From JADJSS01 sp046329815 (GTDB lineage: Bacteria > Bacteroidota > Bacteroidia > Chitinophagales > JADIYW01): DNA of 64,000 nucleotides. This document shows positions 9,373-18,783 of the stretch, piece by piece; the stretch's first letter is position 1; each line of letters opens with the position of its first letter. The stretch spans positions 1,302,001-1,366,000 of the forward strand of contig JAXLTY010000002.1 of the NCBI GenBank assembly GCA_046329815.1, read 5' to 3'. The notes beneath the pieces are model-generated. The model saw nothing but the letters and a program-made list of their open reading frames with translations. It was not told the DNA's origin and ran no database searches. A program made the translations under genes and the position numbers.

Positions 9373-12300
9373 TTACTTTCCAGTTTTTTGTTCCAATTCT
9401 TCGATGCGCTTAATTAGCTGTTCAATTATTTTTTGTTGTTCCTGAATGGCTTTGATTGCAACTACAGACATACCCGCATAATCAATACCGTATATTTCTT
9501 TCATTTCTGCATTCGGATCATCGATTTCCTGCTTATTAACTACTTCAGGAAACAATGGCTGAACGTCTTGTGCTAAGAAACCTATAGATTGAATTTTATT
9601 TGGATTATTTCTATTGTATTCGTAACGAGATGCTTTGAGTTGCATAACTTTATCTAAGATGGATTCCATTGGCCTGATGTTGGACTTTAAGCGTTTATCG
9701 GAAACAGCAGTATATGCACCTGTCGCACTACTGATCCATGCACTTAAGGCACCATTATAATTAAACCAATAATTGGTAGTATTGGCGTGTAAAGTTTCCC
9801 ATGTATTAGCGCCAAATCTTAATCCTATTCCTCCACCATATGTGCCAGAGAATTCGTTTATATCTAAGATAAAGGTAGGTGCATTATAATTAATACCTAC
9901 TCTTGTTCTGTTAGCTGCTACATTACCACCTAAGGCCAGGCAGTTGCTACAGTTTACTGTAGCACCAGAACCGATTGCCGCCGCATAGGTAAGCGTTGAG
10001 GTACTGACATTGGTATTAGAACCAACCAATGTATTGTTGCTACCCGTGTAATTAAAATTTCCTGAATTGTATCCACCGTAAAAATTATCAGATCCTGTGA
10101 ATGGTGTGACGCCATTTCTGCCACTCCACATACCTACACCTGTATTCCTGCTGCCTGTTGTATGATAATCTAAAGCTCCTGCTCCTAATGCTGTATTTTG
10201 ATCTCCATCGGAAATGTTATATAATGCATAATCGCCTACTGCCGTATTCTGAAATCCTGATCTGATTAAACCTAAAGAACGATTTCCGACACCGGTATTT
10301 GCTGTACCCGAACTTAATCCATTTACACCAAATCCTGAATGTGAGCCAAGATAAGTATTTGATCCTGCCGTAGCATAAAACCCGCTGTTGGTTCCCAAAC
10401 CTGTGTTATCCGTAGCAGTGCTATTGCTTCTGAAAGAACTTGTACCGACACCAACATTATAATATCCTGTGGTGTTGTTTTCTAATGAATAATGCCCTAT
10501 TGCTGCGTTGTAAATCCCGTTTGCAGTTGATGTAGGTTGATTATTATATAACGCATTCCTCCCTATAGCAATATTAAAAGAACTATATATAGCATTGGAA
10601 TTATTATAAGACTGGATACGCATAGCATCTGTACCGATTGCTATATTATTGGATGCAGTTGTATTACTATACGCAGCTCCAAAACCGATAGCTACATTTT
10701 GCGCCCCAAGTGTATTTGATGCTAATGAAACATCTCCCAATGATGTATTTCCATAGCCAGTTATATTGGCTATTAGTGTTTGGAATCCAACGGCTGTGTT
10801 ACTGTAACCTGTAGTATTATTAAATAAAGATTGGAGACCAATGCCCGTATTACGTGTACCGTTTCCTAAAGCGGTTGGGTTATTAGAATATAATGCCTGA
10901 AAACCCACTGCCGTGTTATTTCCATCATATTCAGCACCACCATTATTGAAAGACTGAGAATATAAGGCCTCATGTCCTATTGCTGTATTTTGGCTGGATG
11001 TTGTATTTAAACGTAATGCATAAGAACCGATTGCGGTGTTTGTATTACCAACTGTATTATTACTGAGTGCATAATAACCTAAACCTGCATTTTGATAGCC
11101 ACTGGTATTATTATCTAATGTATTTGCGCCTACTACTGTATTTCTATAACCATCAATATTATCTTGCATTGAGTGGTAACCAATAGCGGTATTTGTAAAT
11201 CCTGATGTATTACTATACAATGCATAAGCACCTACTGCAGTATTCCAGGTGCTTTGATTATTTCTCAATGCTTTCGTTCCAACTGCTGTAATTTCATTTT
11301 GATTATTAGCATATAATGCACTGTCACCTATGGCAACATTATTGGAACCTGTTGTATTACTTCTTGCAGCAGCTGAACCGACTGCGACATTCTGGCTACC
11401 GGTTGTGACACTATACAAAGATCTGTTACCTAAAGAGCTATTGCCTGTACCTGTACTAACACCAACTGCTCCAAATCCTGAATAAGAACCGACATAGGTA
11501 TTAAATCCACCAAGTGCATAGTAACCACTATTAGTTCCCAAACCTGAATTATCAGTACCTATTATATTGGAGCGAAATGAACTCACACCAACACCTGTAT
11601 TTAAATTACCATTATTTGTAGCTGTAGGATTATTTGAATACAATGCCTGATAACCAATAGCGGTATTATAACCTGCATAGCCTACACCACCATTCGTAAA
11701 TGTTTGACTGGTTAACGCCTGATAACCGACTGCTACATTGTAATAAGAAGTACCATAATTCTGCATGGCACTTCTACCCACAGCGACGTTATTATAAGCA
11801 GAGCCACCAAATTCCATAGCACCGGTACCTAATGCGGTATTTTCTGCACCATTAACATTTTGACGTAGTGATCGATAGCCGACTGCTACATTGCTATATC
11901 CGGAGGTATCAGATTCCATAGCTTGTGTTCCGATTGCGACATTATAATCCAGTATTTTGTGATTAACCATAGCCTGATAACCGATACCTGTATTATAATT
12001 ACCGGAAATATTATTATTGATTGATTGATAACCAATAGCAATATTAAGATCACCTCCGACTGCATTATTCATAGCTCGTGCCCCCAGCGCAGTATTATAG
12101 CTACCCGTTATATTGCTGATACCAGCCGCCAGACCAAAGAATGCATTTAACTGACCGGTTGTAGTAGCTTCGCCGGCCCAAGGTCCAACCATCGTATTAT
12201 TTGCGCCAGTTGTCCTGATACCCGAACGGTAACCTATAAATACAGATGGTGTATTCGAACTGAAAGTATATCCTGCAGAATCGCCAATTGCAATATTTCC

Positions 12301-14370
12301 CGCTCCTGCGTTACTTCCTGCCCCTCTTCCTATATAATAGTTTCTGCCTATATTATCAAAGCGGGCAATCTTTTGATTGTTTTGTCTGAAATTGAGTGGA
12401 ACATTATCTGTTGTTCCAAAGAAATTTGTACCGTCTATTGTGCCTGAGTTACCTAAGGTCATCCACGCGTTTTTATTGACATCATTATTTGCATATAACT
12501 TCAACCAGTTAGGTGAAGCACCTGTACCAGCATTATAATAATATCCGATACTATCAGGCATTTGTGCTGTATTTCCATTTGTGTTATAAACTAATAGTGA
12601 AGTTGCCGGAGTTGCTATTGTTACTGCATCTGTAACACTAATTAAGGATACACGCGGTATCAATACGCCTTTATTATTTGCCGTGATATCCAGTTTTGCT
12701 GAAATATCTGGTAAGCTATTATTTATTCCAACATTACCTGATTTTAAGATGGTAAAGGCATCTGCACGAGCTAAAGTGCTTACTCCATTACCTACATTGA
12801 AGATCCTATCAGCGGCATTGAAAGTACTCGGCGTTCCAAGTGGTATATAGTTTGTTGAATTTAGACCAAATGCTGCTTCTCCATAAGAAGCAGCAGTATT
12901 ATTTTGTCCGGCAACTATAGCACCATAACCATTTGCATTATTTTGAAACCCAGATGCAAATGCATTTTGAGCAGTTACTTTGTTTCTATCACCAGTTGCA
13001 AATCCTGTGAAGTCTGTAACTTTATTTCCAAATCCAAAAACACCTGTAGCACTTGCCATAGAAGTATCTGCATTACCAACTACTATTGTATAGCCTACGC
13101 CGCCATCTATTACTGAGTTTACACCACTTATTATATTATCTAATCCACCGTTTATTGTATTATTTTGTCCACCTGCTGCCATAGAATAATTACCTGAAAC
13201 AATATTACCTGTTCCTGTTGCAAATGAATTGATTCCTGTTACTGTATTGCTATTTCCTGTTGCCATAGAGCCATCACCATTTACATTATTGGAATAACCA
13301 GAAGCAAACGCATTTTGTGCTGTTACTTTATTTCTGTCACCAGTTGCGAAACCTGTAAATCCTGAAACTTTATTTCCATAACCAAATACAGCTGTCGCGC
13401 TTGCTGTAGATGTATCCGTATATCCAGCTACAATAGAATGATCTAACTGTGCTCTTGAGCCAAAACCAGAAACTATAGAATTATTACCTGAAGCAGTGTT
13501 ACCATCGCCATTGGAAAAAGAATTCTGACCACTTACAGTATTGTTTAATCCAAATGCAGTAGATTGATTGCCAGATGCGACATTGTTTTGACCCGAAGTA
13601 AATGCGTATGGTGCAGTTGCGTTGTTGTTGTAGCCGAATGCCGCAGCTCCTTGTGCAGTAGTGGTATCAGCATATCCTATTGCCAATCCTAAGTTTGCAG
13701 AAACATAAGATTGAAATCCACCAGCAACGGAAGTAGTAGCAGCAGCTGTGGTAGTGTTAGAGTTATTTAATACTACAGAAAAGCTACCACTTGCATTATT
13801 ACCATTTCCTGATGCCAGTGCGTTATTTCCAGAGACAGTATTTCCATTTCCAATTGCTAATGAATTATTACCTGTTACATTATTTGTTACAGAACCAATA
13901 ATACCGTTGCCAACTACCTGCAAGTTTGTGCTTGGTGTAGTTGCAGAAAAGTCACCCACACCTACTCTGCCTGTTACATACTGGTTGTCTGTTTTGATTG
14001 CTTTGGTAGTAGTTGTCAATGCTCTTGTCCAACCTAAAGTATCTGAAACATTGTTTGTACTTAAGCGTGCCCAAACAGGTGCTGCACTTGTTCCGGAATT
14101 ATAATAATATCCAGGAACTACATTATTTGGTGCGACACCTGCTGTTGCTGTATTATAGACTAGTAAAGAAGTTGCAGGTGCTGTAATGGTTGTTGCATCA
14201 GTAGTGTTTAATAGTGCTACACGCGGTATCAATAAACCTTTGTTAGTAAAGTCCACGTCTAATCCTGCTGATGTGTTTGGTGTTGCGCCTGTAGTATTGA
14301 TGCCTACGTTTTGTGCATTATTTATGCTGATAAAAATCAATATAAATAACAGTGTTATTACATATCTCAT
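9373..14370 (-). CDS. Giant secreted YadA-head-like/17-residue-repeat protein with Peptidase_S74 chaperone
   Basis: 1665 residues. A signal peptide (ending SINNAQ) precedes the shared N-terminal module. Residues ~150-530 are glycine/asparagine-rich units like trimeric autotransporter heads (SLAIGNGNTVSGNNALASGN). At about residue 555 a second copy of the N-terminal module appears (LDITANNKGVLIPRVSLI). It is followed by a GTTDN...LNFR segment and a long array of 17-residue units of the type NTAIGYxALxNNTxGxx. The C-terminal domain is Peptidase_S74: SDKRLK with Ser1557 and Lys1562, then IGFLAQDVQPLFPEVV, ending in a coiled coil. It should assemble as a trimer and shed the chaperone by autocleavage (family knowledge). 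It resembles two ancestral proteins fused end to end. No sorting domain or anchor is seen. Confidence 0.88.
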   Translation of the reverse strand: MRYVITLLFILIFISINNAQNVGINTTGATPNTSAGLDVDFTNKGLLIPRVALLNTTDATTITAPATSLLVYNTATAGVAPNNVVPGYYYNSGTSAAPVWARLSTNNVSDTLGWTRALTTTTKAIKTDNQYVTGRVGVGDFSATTPSTNLQVVGNGIIGSVTNNVTGNNSLAIGNGNTVSGNNALASGNGNNASGSFSVVLNNSNTTTAAATTSVAGGFQSYVSANLGLAIGYADTTTAQGAAAFGYNNNATAPYAFTSGQNNVASGNQSTAFGLNNTVSGQNSFSNGDGNTASGNNSIVSGFGSRAQLDHSIVAGYTDTSTASATAVFGYGNKVSGFTGFATGDRNKVTAQNAFASGYSNNVNGDGSMATGNSNTVTGINSFATGTGNIVSGNYSMAAGGQNNTINGGLDNIISGVNSVIDGGVGYTIVVGNADTSMASATGVFGFGNKVTDFTGFATGDRNKVTAQNAFASGFQNNANGYGAIVAGQNNTAASYGEAAFGLNSTNYIPLGTPSTFNAADRIFNVGNGVSTLARADAFTILKSGNVGINNSLPDISAKLDITANNKGVLIPRVSLISVTDAVTIATPATSLLVYNTNGNTAQMPDSIGYYYNAGTGASPNWLKLYANNDVNKNAWMTLGNSGTIDGTNFFGTTDNVPLNFRQNNQKIARFDNIGRNYYIGRGAGSNAGAGNIAIGDSAGYTFSSNTPSVFIGYRSGIRTTGANNTMVGPWAGEATTTGQLNAFFGLAAGISNITGSYNTALGARAMNNAVGGDLNIAIGYQSINNNISGNYNTGIGYQAMVNHKILDYNVAIGTQAMESDTSGYSNVAVGYRSLRQNVNGAENTALGTGAMEFGGSAYNNVAVGRSAMQNYGTSYYNVAVGYQALTSQTFTNGGVGYAGYNTAIGYQALYSNNPTATNNGNLNTGVGVSSFRSNIIGTDNSGLGTNSGYYALGGFNTYVGSYSGFGAVGVSTGTGNSSLGNRSLYSVTTGSQNVAVGSAAARSNTTGSNNVAIGDSALYANNQNEITAVGTKALRNNQSTWNTAVGAYALYSNTSGFTNTAIGYHSMQDNIDGYRNTVVGANTLDNNTSGYQNAGLGYYALSNNTVGNTNTAIGSYALRLNTTSSQNTAIGHEALYSQSFNNGGAEYDGNNTAVGFQALYSNNPTALGNGTRNTGIGLQSLFNNTTGYSNTAVGFQTLIANITGYGNTSLGDVSLASNTLGAQNVAIGFGAAYSNTTASNNIAIGTDAMRIQSYNNSNAIYSSFNIAIGRNALYNNQPTSTANGIYNAAIGHYSLENNTTGYYNVGVGTSSFRSNSTATDNTGLGTNSGFYATAGSNTYLGSHSGFGVNGLSSGTANTGVGNRSLGLIRSGFQNTAVGDYALYNISDGDQNTALGAGALDYHTTGSRNTGVGMWSGRNGVTPFTGSDNFYGGYNSGNFNYTGSNNTLVGSNTNVSTSTLTYAAAIGSGATVNCSNCLALGGNVAANRTRVGINYNAPTFILDINEFSGTYGGGIGLRFGANTWETLHANTTNYWFNYNGALSAWISSATGAYTAVSDKRLKSNIRPMESILDKVMQLKASRYEYNRNNPNKIQSIGFLAQDVQPLFPEVVNKQEIDDPNAEMKEIYGIDYAGMSVVAIKAIQEQQKIIEQLIKRIEELEQKTGK
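9980..12330 (-). repeat. 51-bp tandem repeat array (17-residue units)
   Basis: Successive units such as NTAVGAYALYSNTSGFT, NTAIGYHSMQDNIDGYR and NTVVGANTLDNNTSGYQ have a strict 17-residue period. Longer variants carry a SFNNGGxxYxG insert. Related in pattern to left-handed beta-roll heads of trimeric surface proteins. Confidence 0.75.
12850..13900 (-). repeat. YadA-head-like repeat region
   Basis: Irregular units of about 14-16 residues with the pattern A(x)GxxNxVSGxNSxAxG. Longer near-identical blocks also recur: one containing TGFATGDRNKVTAQNAFASG appears twice (around 12940-13030 and 13295-13385). Confidence 0.65.
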
Positions 14371-14461
14371 TGTTTACGGTTTATTAAGGTTTTATATTTT
14401 TTTATTATTTAATTTTAGCAATCCGCTTATTAAAAAAAATAGTTACTCGTTAAATACTTTT

Positions 14462-17038
14462 TTAATTTTCAGTTTTAGCTTTTGGCTCTTCTGTTTTATT
14501 TTGTTGGAGCAATTTAAGTTGTTCTTCATTTTTCTTATCGTTTTCAATTCTTGTTTTTTCAGAGTCTTTGAATACTTTTACTTTTTCCTTATCTAAAATT
14601 AATTGTCGGTTTAGTGGCTTAAATCGCATATCTGAATATTTAGAAACTACACCATCTCTATTTTCATCGGCTCTGTTAGCAACGATCTGGTAAGAAAAAG
14701 AAACATCAGATGTGCCGTTTTGTAATTCTATTACTTCAAATCCTGTTGCTGATTTATTAGTTACATATACACCTTTGCAATCGCCTTCCAATTGTATAAA
14801 TACTTTCATCGGATGTTTGTCATCAACTTGTATGTTTTTAGTTAAAGTCGGATCCAATTTTATTGTTGCTTTACCATTTTCTAATTTACCTACACCATAA
14901 TCCTGAAACAAAGCTTCAGGTGCTTCAGGTGCTACCATTACTCTTTCTTTATCTTCAGTATCTTTTACCAATGTAGAAACTATACCCAAACCAACTATTT
15001 TATAAACCGTATTATCTACTACAGATCCGACAGCAGCAAAAGCAGGTAAGCCCCAAGAGCTACCACCATTGTAACCAGCTACATAAAACATACCACCCAT
15101 TTTATCGTAAGTACTTGTATTTGCATAATATGCTTTTCCCTGAACACCAATATACTCACCTGCCGCTCCAACACCAGAACCGCCTGGAGTTATATACCAA
15201 CTGGAAGTGGTAGGACTGCCACAGTTGCTACAAGAAGCCCAGCCTAAATCTAAATAATTACCGCCACTATATCCAATCACACCTGTTTGGCTAGCACTTG
15301 ATGCGTTGCCATATACACCCGTTGCAGTTGATGAATAACCATATATACCATTACTGCCATACGAATTGCCATATACACCTGTAGCATATGGTGAATAAGC
15401 ATAAACACCATAACCTGAATTACCTGAAGAAGCATATACTCCGTTACTTGAAGGTGAATAAGCGTACAAACCATAACCACTATTACCAGATTGAGCATTA
15501 ACACCTGTTCCGGTAGTTGAATAAGCATACAATGCATTTGCAGAACCAGCTGTGTAAGCATAGATTCCACGTCCTGTACCATAGTGCCATACATCCAATC
15601 CATCAGAAGAACCTGATGGCATTTCAATTCTTGCTCCAACACCAGTAGTATATACATGTAATTTAGCAGCCGGTGTAGCTATTCCAATACCAACATTTCC
15701 ACTCGTTTGCATAACACGCATGCGTTCTATTCTGTTTGTTCCGATTACATAGTCATTTGCATCTGTTGTGCCGACCCAATTTTCGGCAGTTCCTATATTT
15801 GTAGTGCCGTAAGTAGCAGGTACTGCAGGTGTTGTAATAGCTGTATTTCCAAAGGTATGCCAATCGTTATCATTAATAGCAGTCATACCTGTGTAACCTG
15901 TAACTATCCATCTTTGCAAACTAGCATTGTAAATTGCTGTAAAAGATGAATTAGATGTGCTGGTCGATACTAAATGATTACCACTTCCTGTTATAATTCC
16001 ATTTGCAGCATTGTAGTTATAAACATTCATTGGTTGTCCTGTTGTATTAATAAAAGTAACTACTTGTCCATCATTTCCACCATAGATAATGTATGGCCAG
16101 AAAGGAACTGTTGGTCCTGTTATACGATAATGGCTGAATTTACTGCCTGCAGGCAATGTAATAGTTGGATAAGTAGTATTAGTAAGTGCCATAGCAGGTC
16201 CTTCGCGTAATGCCAAATCACCATTCACGTCTAATCTTGAATTAGGTGTTACAGTTTTTATACCTATATTTCCGTATGTTGGTGTAATAGCCATATCAGC
16301 AGTGCTGCTATACGATGCACCTAACAATAATTTTCCTGAATTGAAATTTTTCACAATCATATCACCATTTGCAGCATCTGTAAAGAACGTACCTGCCGTT
16401 GCAGCACCAATTTGTGCATACTCTGTTGTTCTTCCTAAAGAAAGATAGGTTAGTCTGGTTGTGCTACCACTTAAGATTCGTAATCCGATAGTATCAGGTG
16501 CTACTATATCCATTTTTACAATTGGTGATGCCGTGCCTAAACCAATATATCCTGTATTTTGTTTCATTCTGAAACGCTCAATATTATTAGTGCCTAACAC
16601 TACATCATTCGCATCTTTTGTTCCTAAGAAGTTTTCTGTAGTTCCAATAGTTGATGATCCATAAGTTGCAGGAATCGCCGGTGTAGTAATACCTGTATTT
16701 CCTCTTAACAACCATGCTTCGTTAGCTTGTGATAATTTTACCCAAAGCGGCGCTGTTGTTGTACCACTATTATAATAATAACCAATACCCTGACCATTGG
16801 TCATACTTGTATTTGTGTTATAAACCAACAGCGATGTGGCAGGAGTTGCAATGGTTGCGTTATCTGTAGCAGATGACAATGCCACACGTGGAATCAGCAA
16901 TCCTTTATTTGCCGCGACTACATCCAGCATTGCTGAAACATCCGGTGTTGCACCTGTAGAGTTGACACCAACATTTTGTGCCAGTAAAGTTGTTGTATAA
17001 ACAATTGTTATAAAAACAACAAGTAGAATTTTTTTCAT
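14462..17038 (-). CDS. Secreted YG-repeat surface protein without S74 domain
   Basis: 858 residues. A signal peptide (ending TTLLAQ) and the shared N-terminal module (VGVNSTGATPDVSAMLDV) are followed by two copies of an AITTPAxPATYG...GTxDAND...GTNxIER block (about residues 100 and 400). Residues ~465-590 hold short repeats such as GLYAYSPSSNGVYASSGNSGY and GVYGNSYGSNGIYGYS. The C-terminal 250 residues have no repeats and end in a lysine/glutamate-rich coiled-coil-like tail. No Peptidase_S74 chaperone is present, though SDMRFK near the end loosely recalls the S74 cleavage motif. It sits in the same-strand island 91 bases upstream of the 1665-residue gene and probably belongs to the same surface system. 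Confidence 0.8.
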   Translation of the reverse strand: MKKILLVVFITIVYTTTLLAQNVGVNSTGATPDVSAMLDVVAANKGLLIPRVALSSATDNATIATPATSLLVYNTNTSMTNGQGIGYYYNSGTTTAPLWVKLSQANEAWLLRGNTGITTPAIPATYGSSTIGTTENFLGTKDANDVVLGTNNIERFRMKQNTGYIGLGTASPIVKMDIVAPDTIGLRILSGSTTRLTYLSLGRTTEYAQIGAATAGTFFTDAANGDMIVKNFNSGKLLLGASYSSTADMAITPTYGNIGIKTVTPNSRLDVNGDLALREGPAMALTNTTYPTITLPAGSKFSHYRITGPTVPFWPYIIYGGNDGQVVTFINTTGQPMNVYNYNAANGIITGSGNHLVSTSTSNSSFTAIYNASLQRWIVTGYTGMTAINDNDWHTFGNTAITTPAVPATYGTTNIGTAENWVGTTDANDYVIGTNRIERMRVMQTSGNVGIGIATPAAKLHVYTTGVGARIEMPSGSSDGLDVWHYGTGRGIYAYTAGSANALYAYSTTGTGVNAQSGNSGYGLYAYSPSSNGVYASSGNSGYGVYAYSPYATGVYGNSYGSNGIYGYSSTATGVYGNASSASQTGVIGYSGGNYLDLGWASCSNCGSPTTSSWYITPGGSGVGAAGEYIGVQGKAYYANTSTYDKMGGMFYVAGYNGGSSWGLPAFAAVGSVVDNTVYKIVGLGIVSTLVKDTEDKERVMVAPEAPEALFQDYGVGKLENGKATIKLDPTLTKNIQVDDKHPMKVFIQLEGDCKGVYVTNKSATGFEVIELQNGTSDVSFSYQIVANRADENRDGVVSKYSDMRFKPLNRQLILDKEKVKVFKDSEKTRIENDKKNEEQLKLLQQNKTEEPKAKTEN
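15290..15650 (-). repeat. Short YG-type tandem repeats
   Basis: DNA repeats encode alternating GVYA(Y/S)S and SGNSGYG segments (for example around 15380-15420 and 15440-15490). Unit length varies around 16-18 residues. Confidence 0.6.
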
Positions 17039-17113
17039 AAAAATATTTTATTTCGTATTAATTCAAAATTTGTTTAACCTTAAAGTGGGCTTTAATGTTA
17101 TCTAGTCAAAATA

Positions 17114-18370
17114 CTAGTTTTTTACAAACTTGATTATTTGATAGAATTGGTCATCAACATCAATACGTAATAGGTATGTAGCTTTAGCAAAAGCAGAAAC
17201 GTCAATTACTTCCTGTAAATTTTCGTCTTCACTTGTAATTTGTTTGTTAATCATTTGTTGTCCAATCACATCATATATCATAATTGTTTTCTTGCCTTTC
17301 AAAGCTTTAATGTCCACAGTAATATTACTTACTGCAGGATTCGGATATATGCTCACTGAAGGATTTGTTACGCTGCCTGCACATGAAACGATCACCAAAG
17401 AAGAATAGGTAAACTTACCACTGAAATCAACTTGTTTTAAACGATAATACACTTTGCCTTCCAATGGATTATTATCAACTGCCTGATAGTTAAGCAATGT
17501 ATTAGAATTGGAATTTTGTGAAAATACTTTTTCAACCAATTCAAAATGAATGCCATCAACTGAACGCTCTACTTCAAAATAATTATTATTTTTTTCAGCA
17601 GTTGTCTGCCAGTTGATCGTTACTTTATTTCCATCGCATTTTGCATTAAAATTAGCCAACTCAATTGGCAGTGGCGTGCGATTATCAACCAAAGTCCACC
17701 AAGTAAATAATTGAGCTGACGGTAACGTCGCGACAGTAGATATATCAGAAGCCGGTGTCGTTACTGTTCCAGGCATAAAGTCGTCCCAGTCATTTAATGT
17801 TGAATTGTAACGTTGTGCAATCAAATTACTTTCTATTATTGAGTTACTTGCAACCGACCACTCAGGATCTCTATATGTAAAAATTAAGTTGCTTAATGCA
17901 GGTTTTGTAGAATAGTTAGTAGGTTCAATTCTCCAAAATCTGTCAATAACCTGAGCAGAGTTGTTTGTTCCGTTATTATTTACAAAGTTTGTTACACCAG
18001 TAGGCAAGTAACCTGTATTCAACCAGTTTCCGCCATACATCGCAAATGTTAAACTACCATTTGAACCAGGACTCACCGCACTTGATGTTGTCAATGTTAC
18101 CGGTAAATATTCAGCAGTACCACGACCAAACGGCACTACATATGTTCCGGCAGTTGTATTAATGTTCCATTTAACACGATTGAACTCGCCTTCAGAAATG
18201 ATATGTCCTGAAGTGTTTCTTGTAATGGCATTTGGATTTGGATTATCAATCACGACGAAAGCCGAGTTTGTTATATTGACAATACCGCCATTGTTCAGCA
18301 CGAGTCGTGCCTGAGCGAAAGTTGATATAGAAATAAAAAGGGTAAGAATGTTTAGTAAAATTCGTTTCAT
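17114..18370 (-). CDS. T9SS type A sorting domain protein (secreted)
   Basis: 418 residues. Signal peptide MKRILLNILTLFISISTFAQ. The middle has the LPIELANFNAKC...VTINWQTTAEKNN..FEVERSVDG segment common in Bacteroidota T9SS cargo, a fibronectin-like fold. The last ~80 residues form a type A C-terminal sorting domain (SIYPNPAVSNITVDI, MIYDVIGQQM, ATYLLRI, KFVKN). T9SS would export it across the outer membrane and cleave the tail. It is first in the minus-strand surface island, 75 bases before the 858-residue gene, and may be co-transcribed with it. The N-terminal half (residues ~25-200) is not recognised. Confidence 0.85.
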   Translation of the reverse strand: MKRILLNILTLFISISTFAQARLVLNNGGIVNITNSAFVVIDNPNPNAITRNTSGHIISEGEFNRVKWNINTTAGTYVVPFGRGTAEYLPVTLTTSSAVSPGSNGSLTFAMYGGNWLNTGYLPTGVTNFVNNNGTNNSAQVIDRFWRIEPTNYSTKPALSNLIFTYRDPEWSVASNSIIESNLIAQRYNSTLNDWDDFMPGTVTTPASDISTVATLPSAQLFTWWTLVDNRTPLPIELANFNAKCDGNKVTINWQTTAEKNNNYFEVERSVDGIHFELVEKVFSQNSNSNTLLNYQAVDNNPLEGKVYYRLKQVDFSGKFTYSSLVIVSCAGSVTNPSVSIYPNPAVSNITVDIKALKGKKTIMIYDVIGQQMINKQITSEDENLQEVIDVSAFAKATYLLRIDVDDQFYQIIKFVKN

Positions 18371-18547
18371 ATCTTCAATTTTATGGTTTCAGACATGAAA
18401 TATCCTAAAGCATTATTTCTTCTTTTTACGAATGAGTTGTAAAGAATATTTCATGTACATATTTTAAGTCTTTTTCTATAAAAAAATCTGCATATTTAGA
18501 GTAGTTCATTATCACACTACTACATGGTTTATTCATATCATTTTATA

Positions 18548-18565
18548 GTTAAACAAAGTTAAACA
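18548..18565. repeat. Direct repeat GTTAAACA x2
   Basis: GTTAAACA at 18548-18555 and again at 18558-18565, a 10-base period (one helical turn). It lies in the 413-base intergenic region 18371-18783 between the divergent surface-protein island and the ABC transporter genes. No gene was seen in that region. Confidence 0.5.
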
Positions 18566-18582
18566 TTTTAGAATCACAAATC

Positions 18583-18602
18583 AATAGTGGAAAACCACTA
18601 TT
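18583..18602. other. 8-bp hairpin in divergent intergenic region
   Basis: AATAGTGG-AAAA-CCACTATT, a perfect 8-bp stem with a 4-base loop, followed by TTT on the plus strand. No plus-strand gene lies upstream, so a conventional terminator role is unlikely. A regulatory hairpin or protein site is possible. Confidence 0.4.
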
Positions 18603-18649
18603 TTTCATCATAATATTAAGTTTTTCAACAGAAAAACGTCTTAAAATTG

Positions 18650-18681
18650 AGTATTCGGTCGTTTTTGATTAGTATTCGGTC
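18650..18681. repeat. Direct repeat AGTATTCGGTC x2, 21-bp period
   Basis: Identical 11-mers at 18650-18660 and 18671-18681, with start points 21 bases apart, about two turns of the helix. That is the geometry expected of a tandem operator. It lies 103 bases upstream of the ABC ATPase start and 280 bases upstream of the T9SS cargo gene. Regulator unknown. Confidence 0.5.
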
Positions 18682-18783
18682 AAAATCTTTCATTCAAGCC
18701 AAAACAAATCTATTATCACTTCTTAACACTTTTAATTAATTTAAATACATATAAATACTTATTTTTACCAAAACAAGACACAT

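Noticed and set aside
13748..14104. Plus-strand ORFs opposite the giant genes (for example 118 codons at 13748)
   Set aside because: They are antisense shadows of the repeat coding frame with no recognisable domain.
2308..14370. Possible CRISPR array or DNA satellite because of the 45- and 51-bp periodicity
   Set aside because: The repeats are degenerate at DNA level, have no spacers, and keep one open reading frame with conserved residues, so they are coding repeats.
1..17038. Prophage or tail-fibre module, suggested by the Peptidase_S74 domains
   Set aside because: No capsid, tail, terminase, integrase or lysis genes are nearby, and every protein begins with a Sec signal peptide, unlike phage tail proteins.
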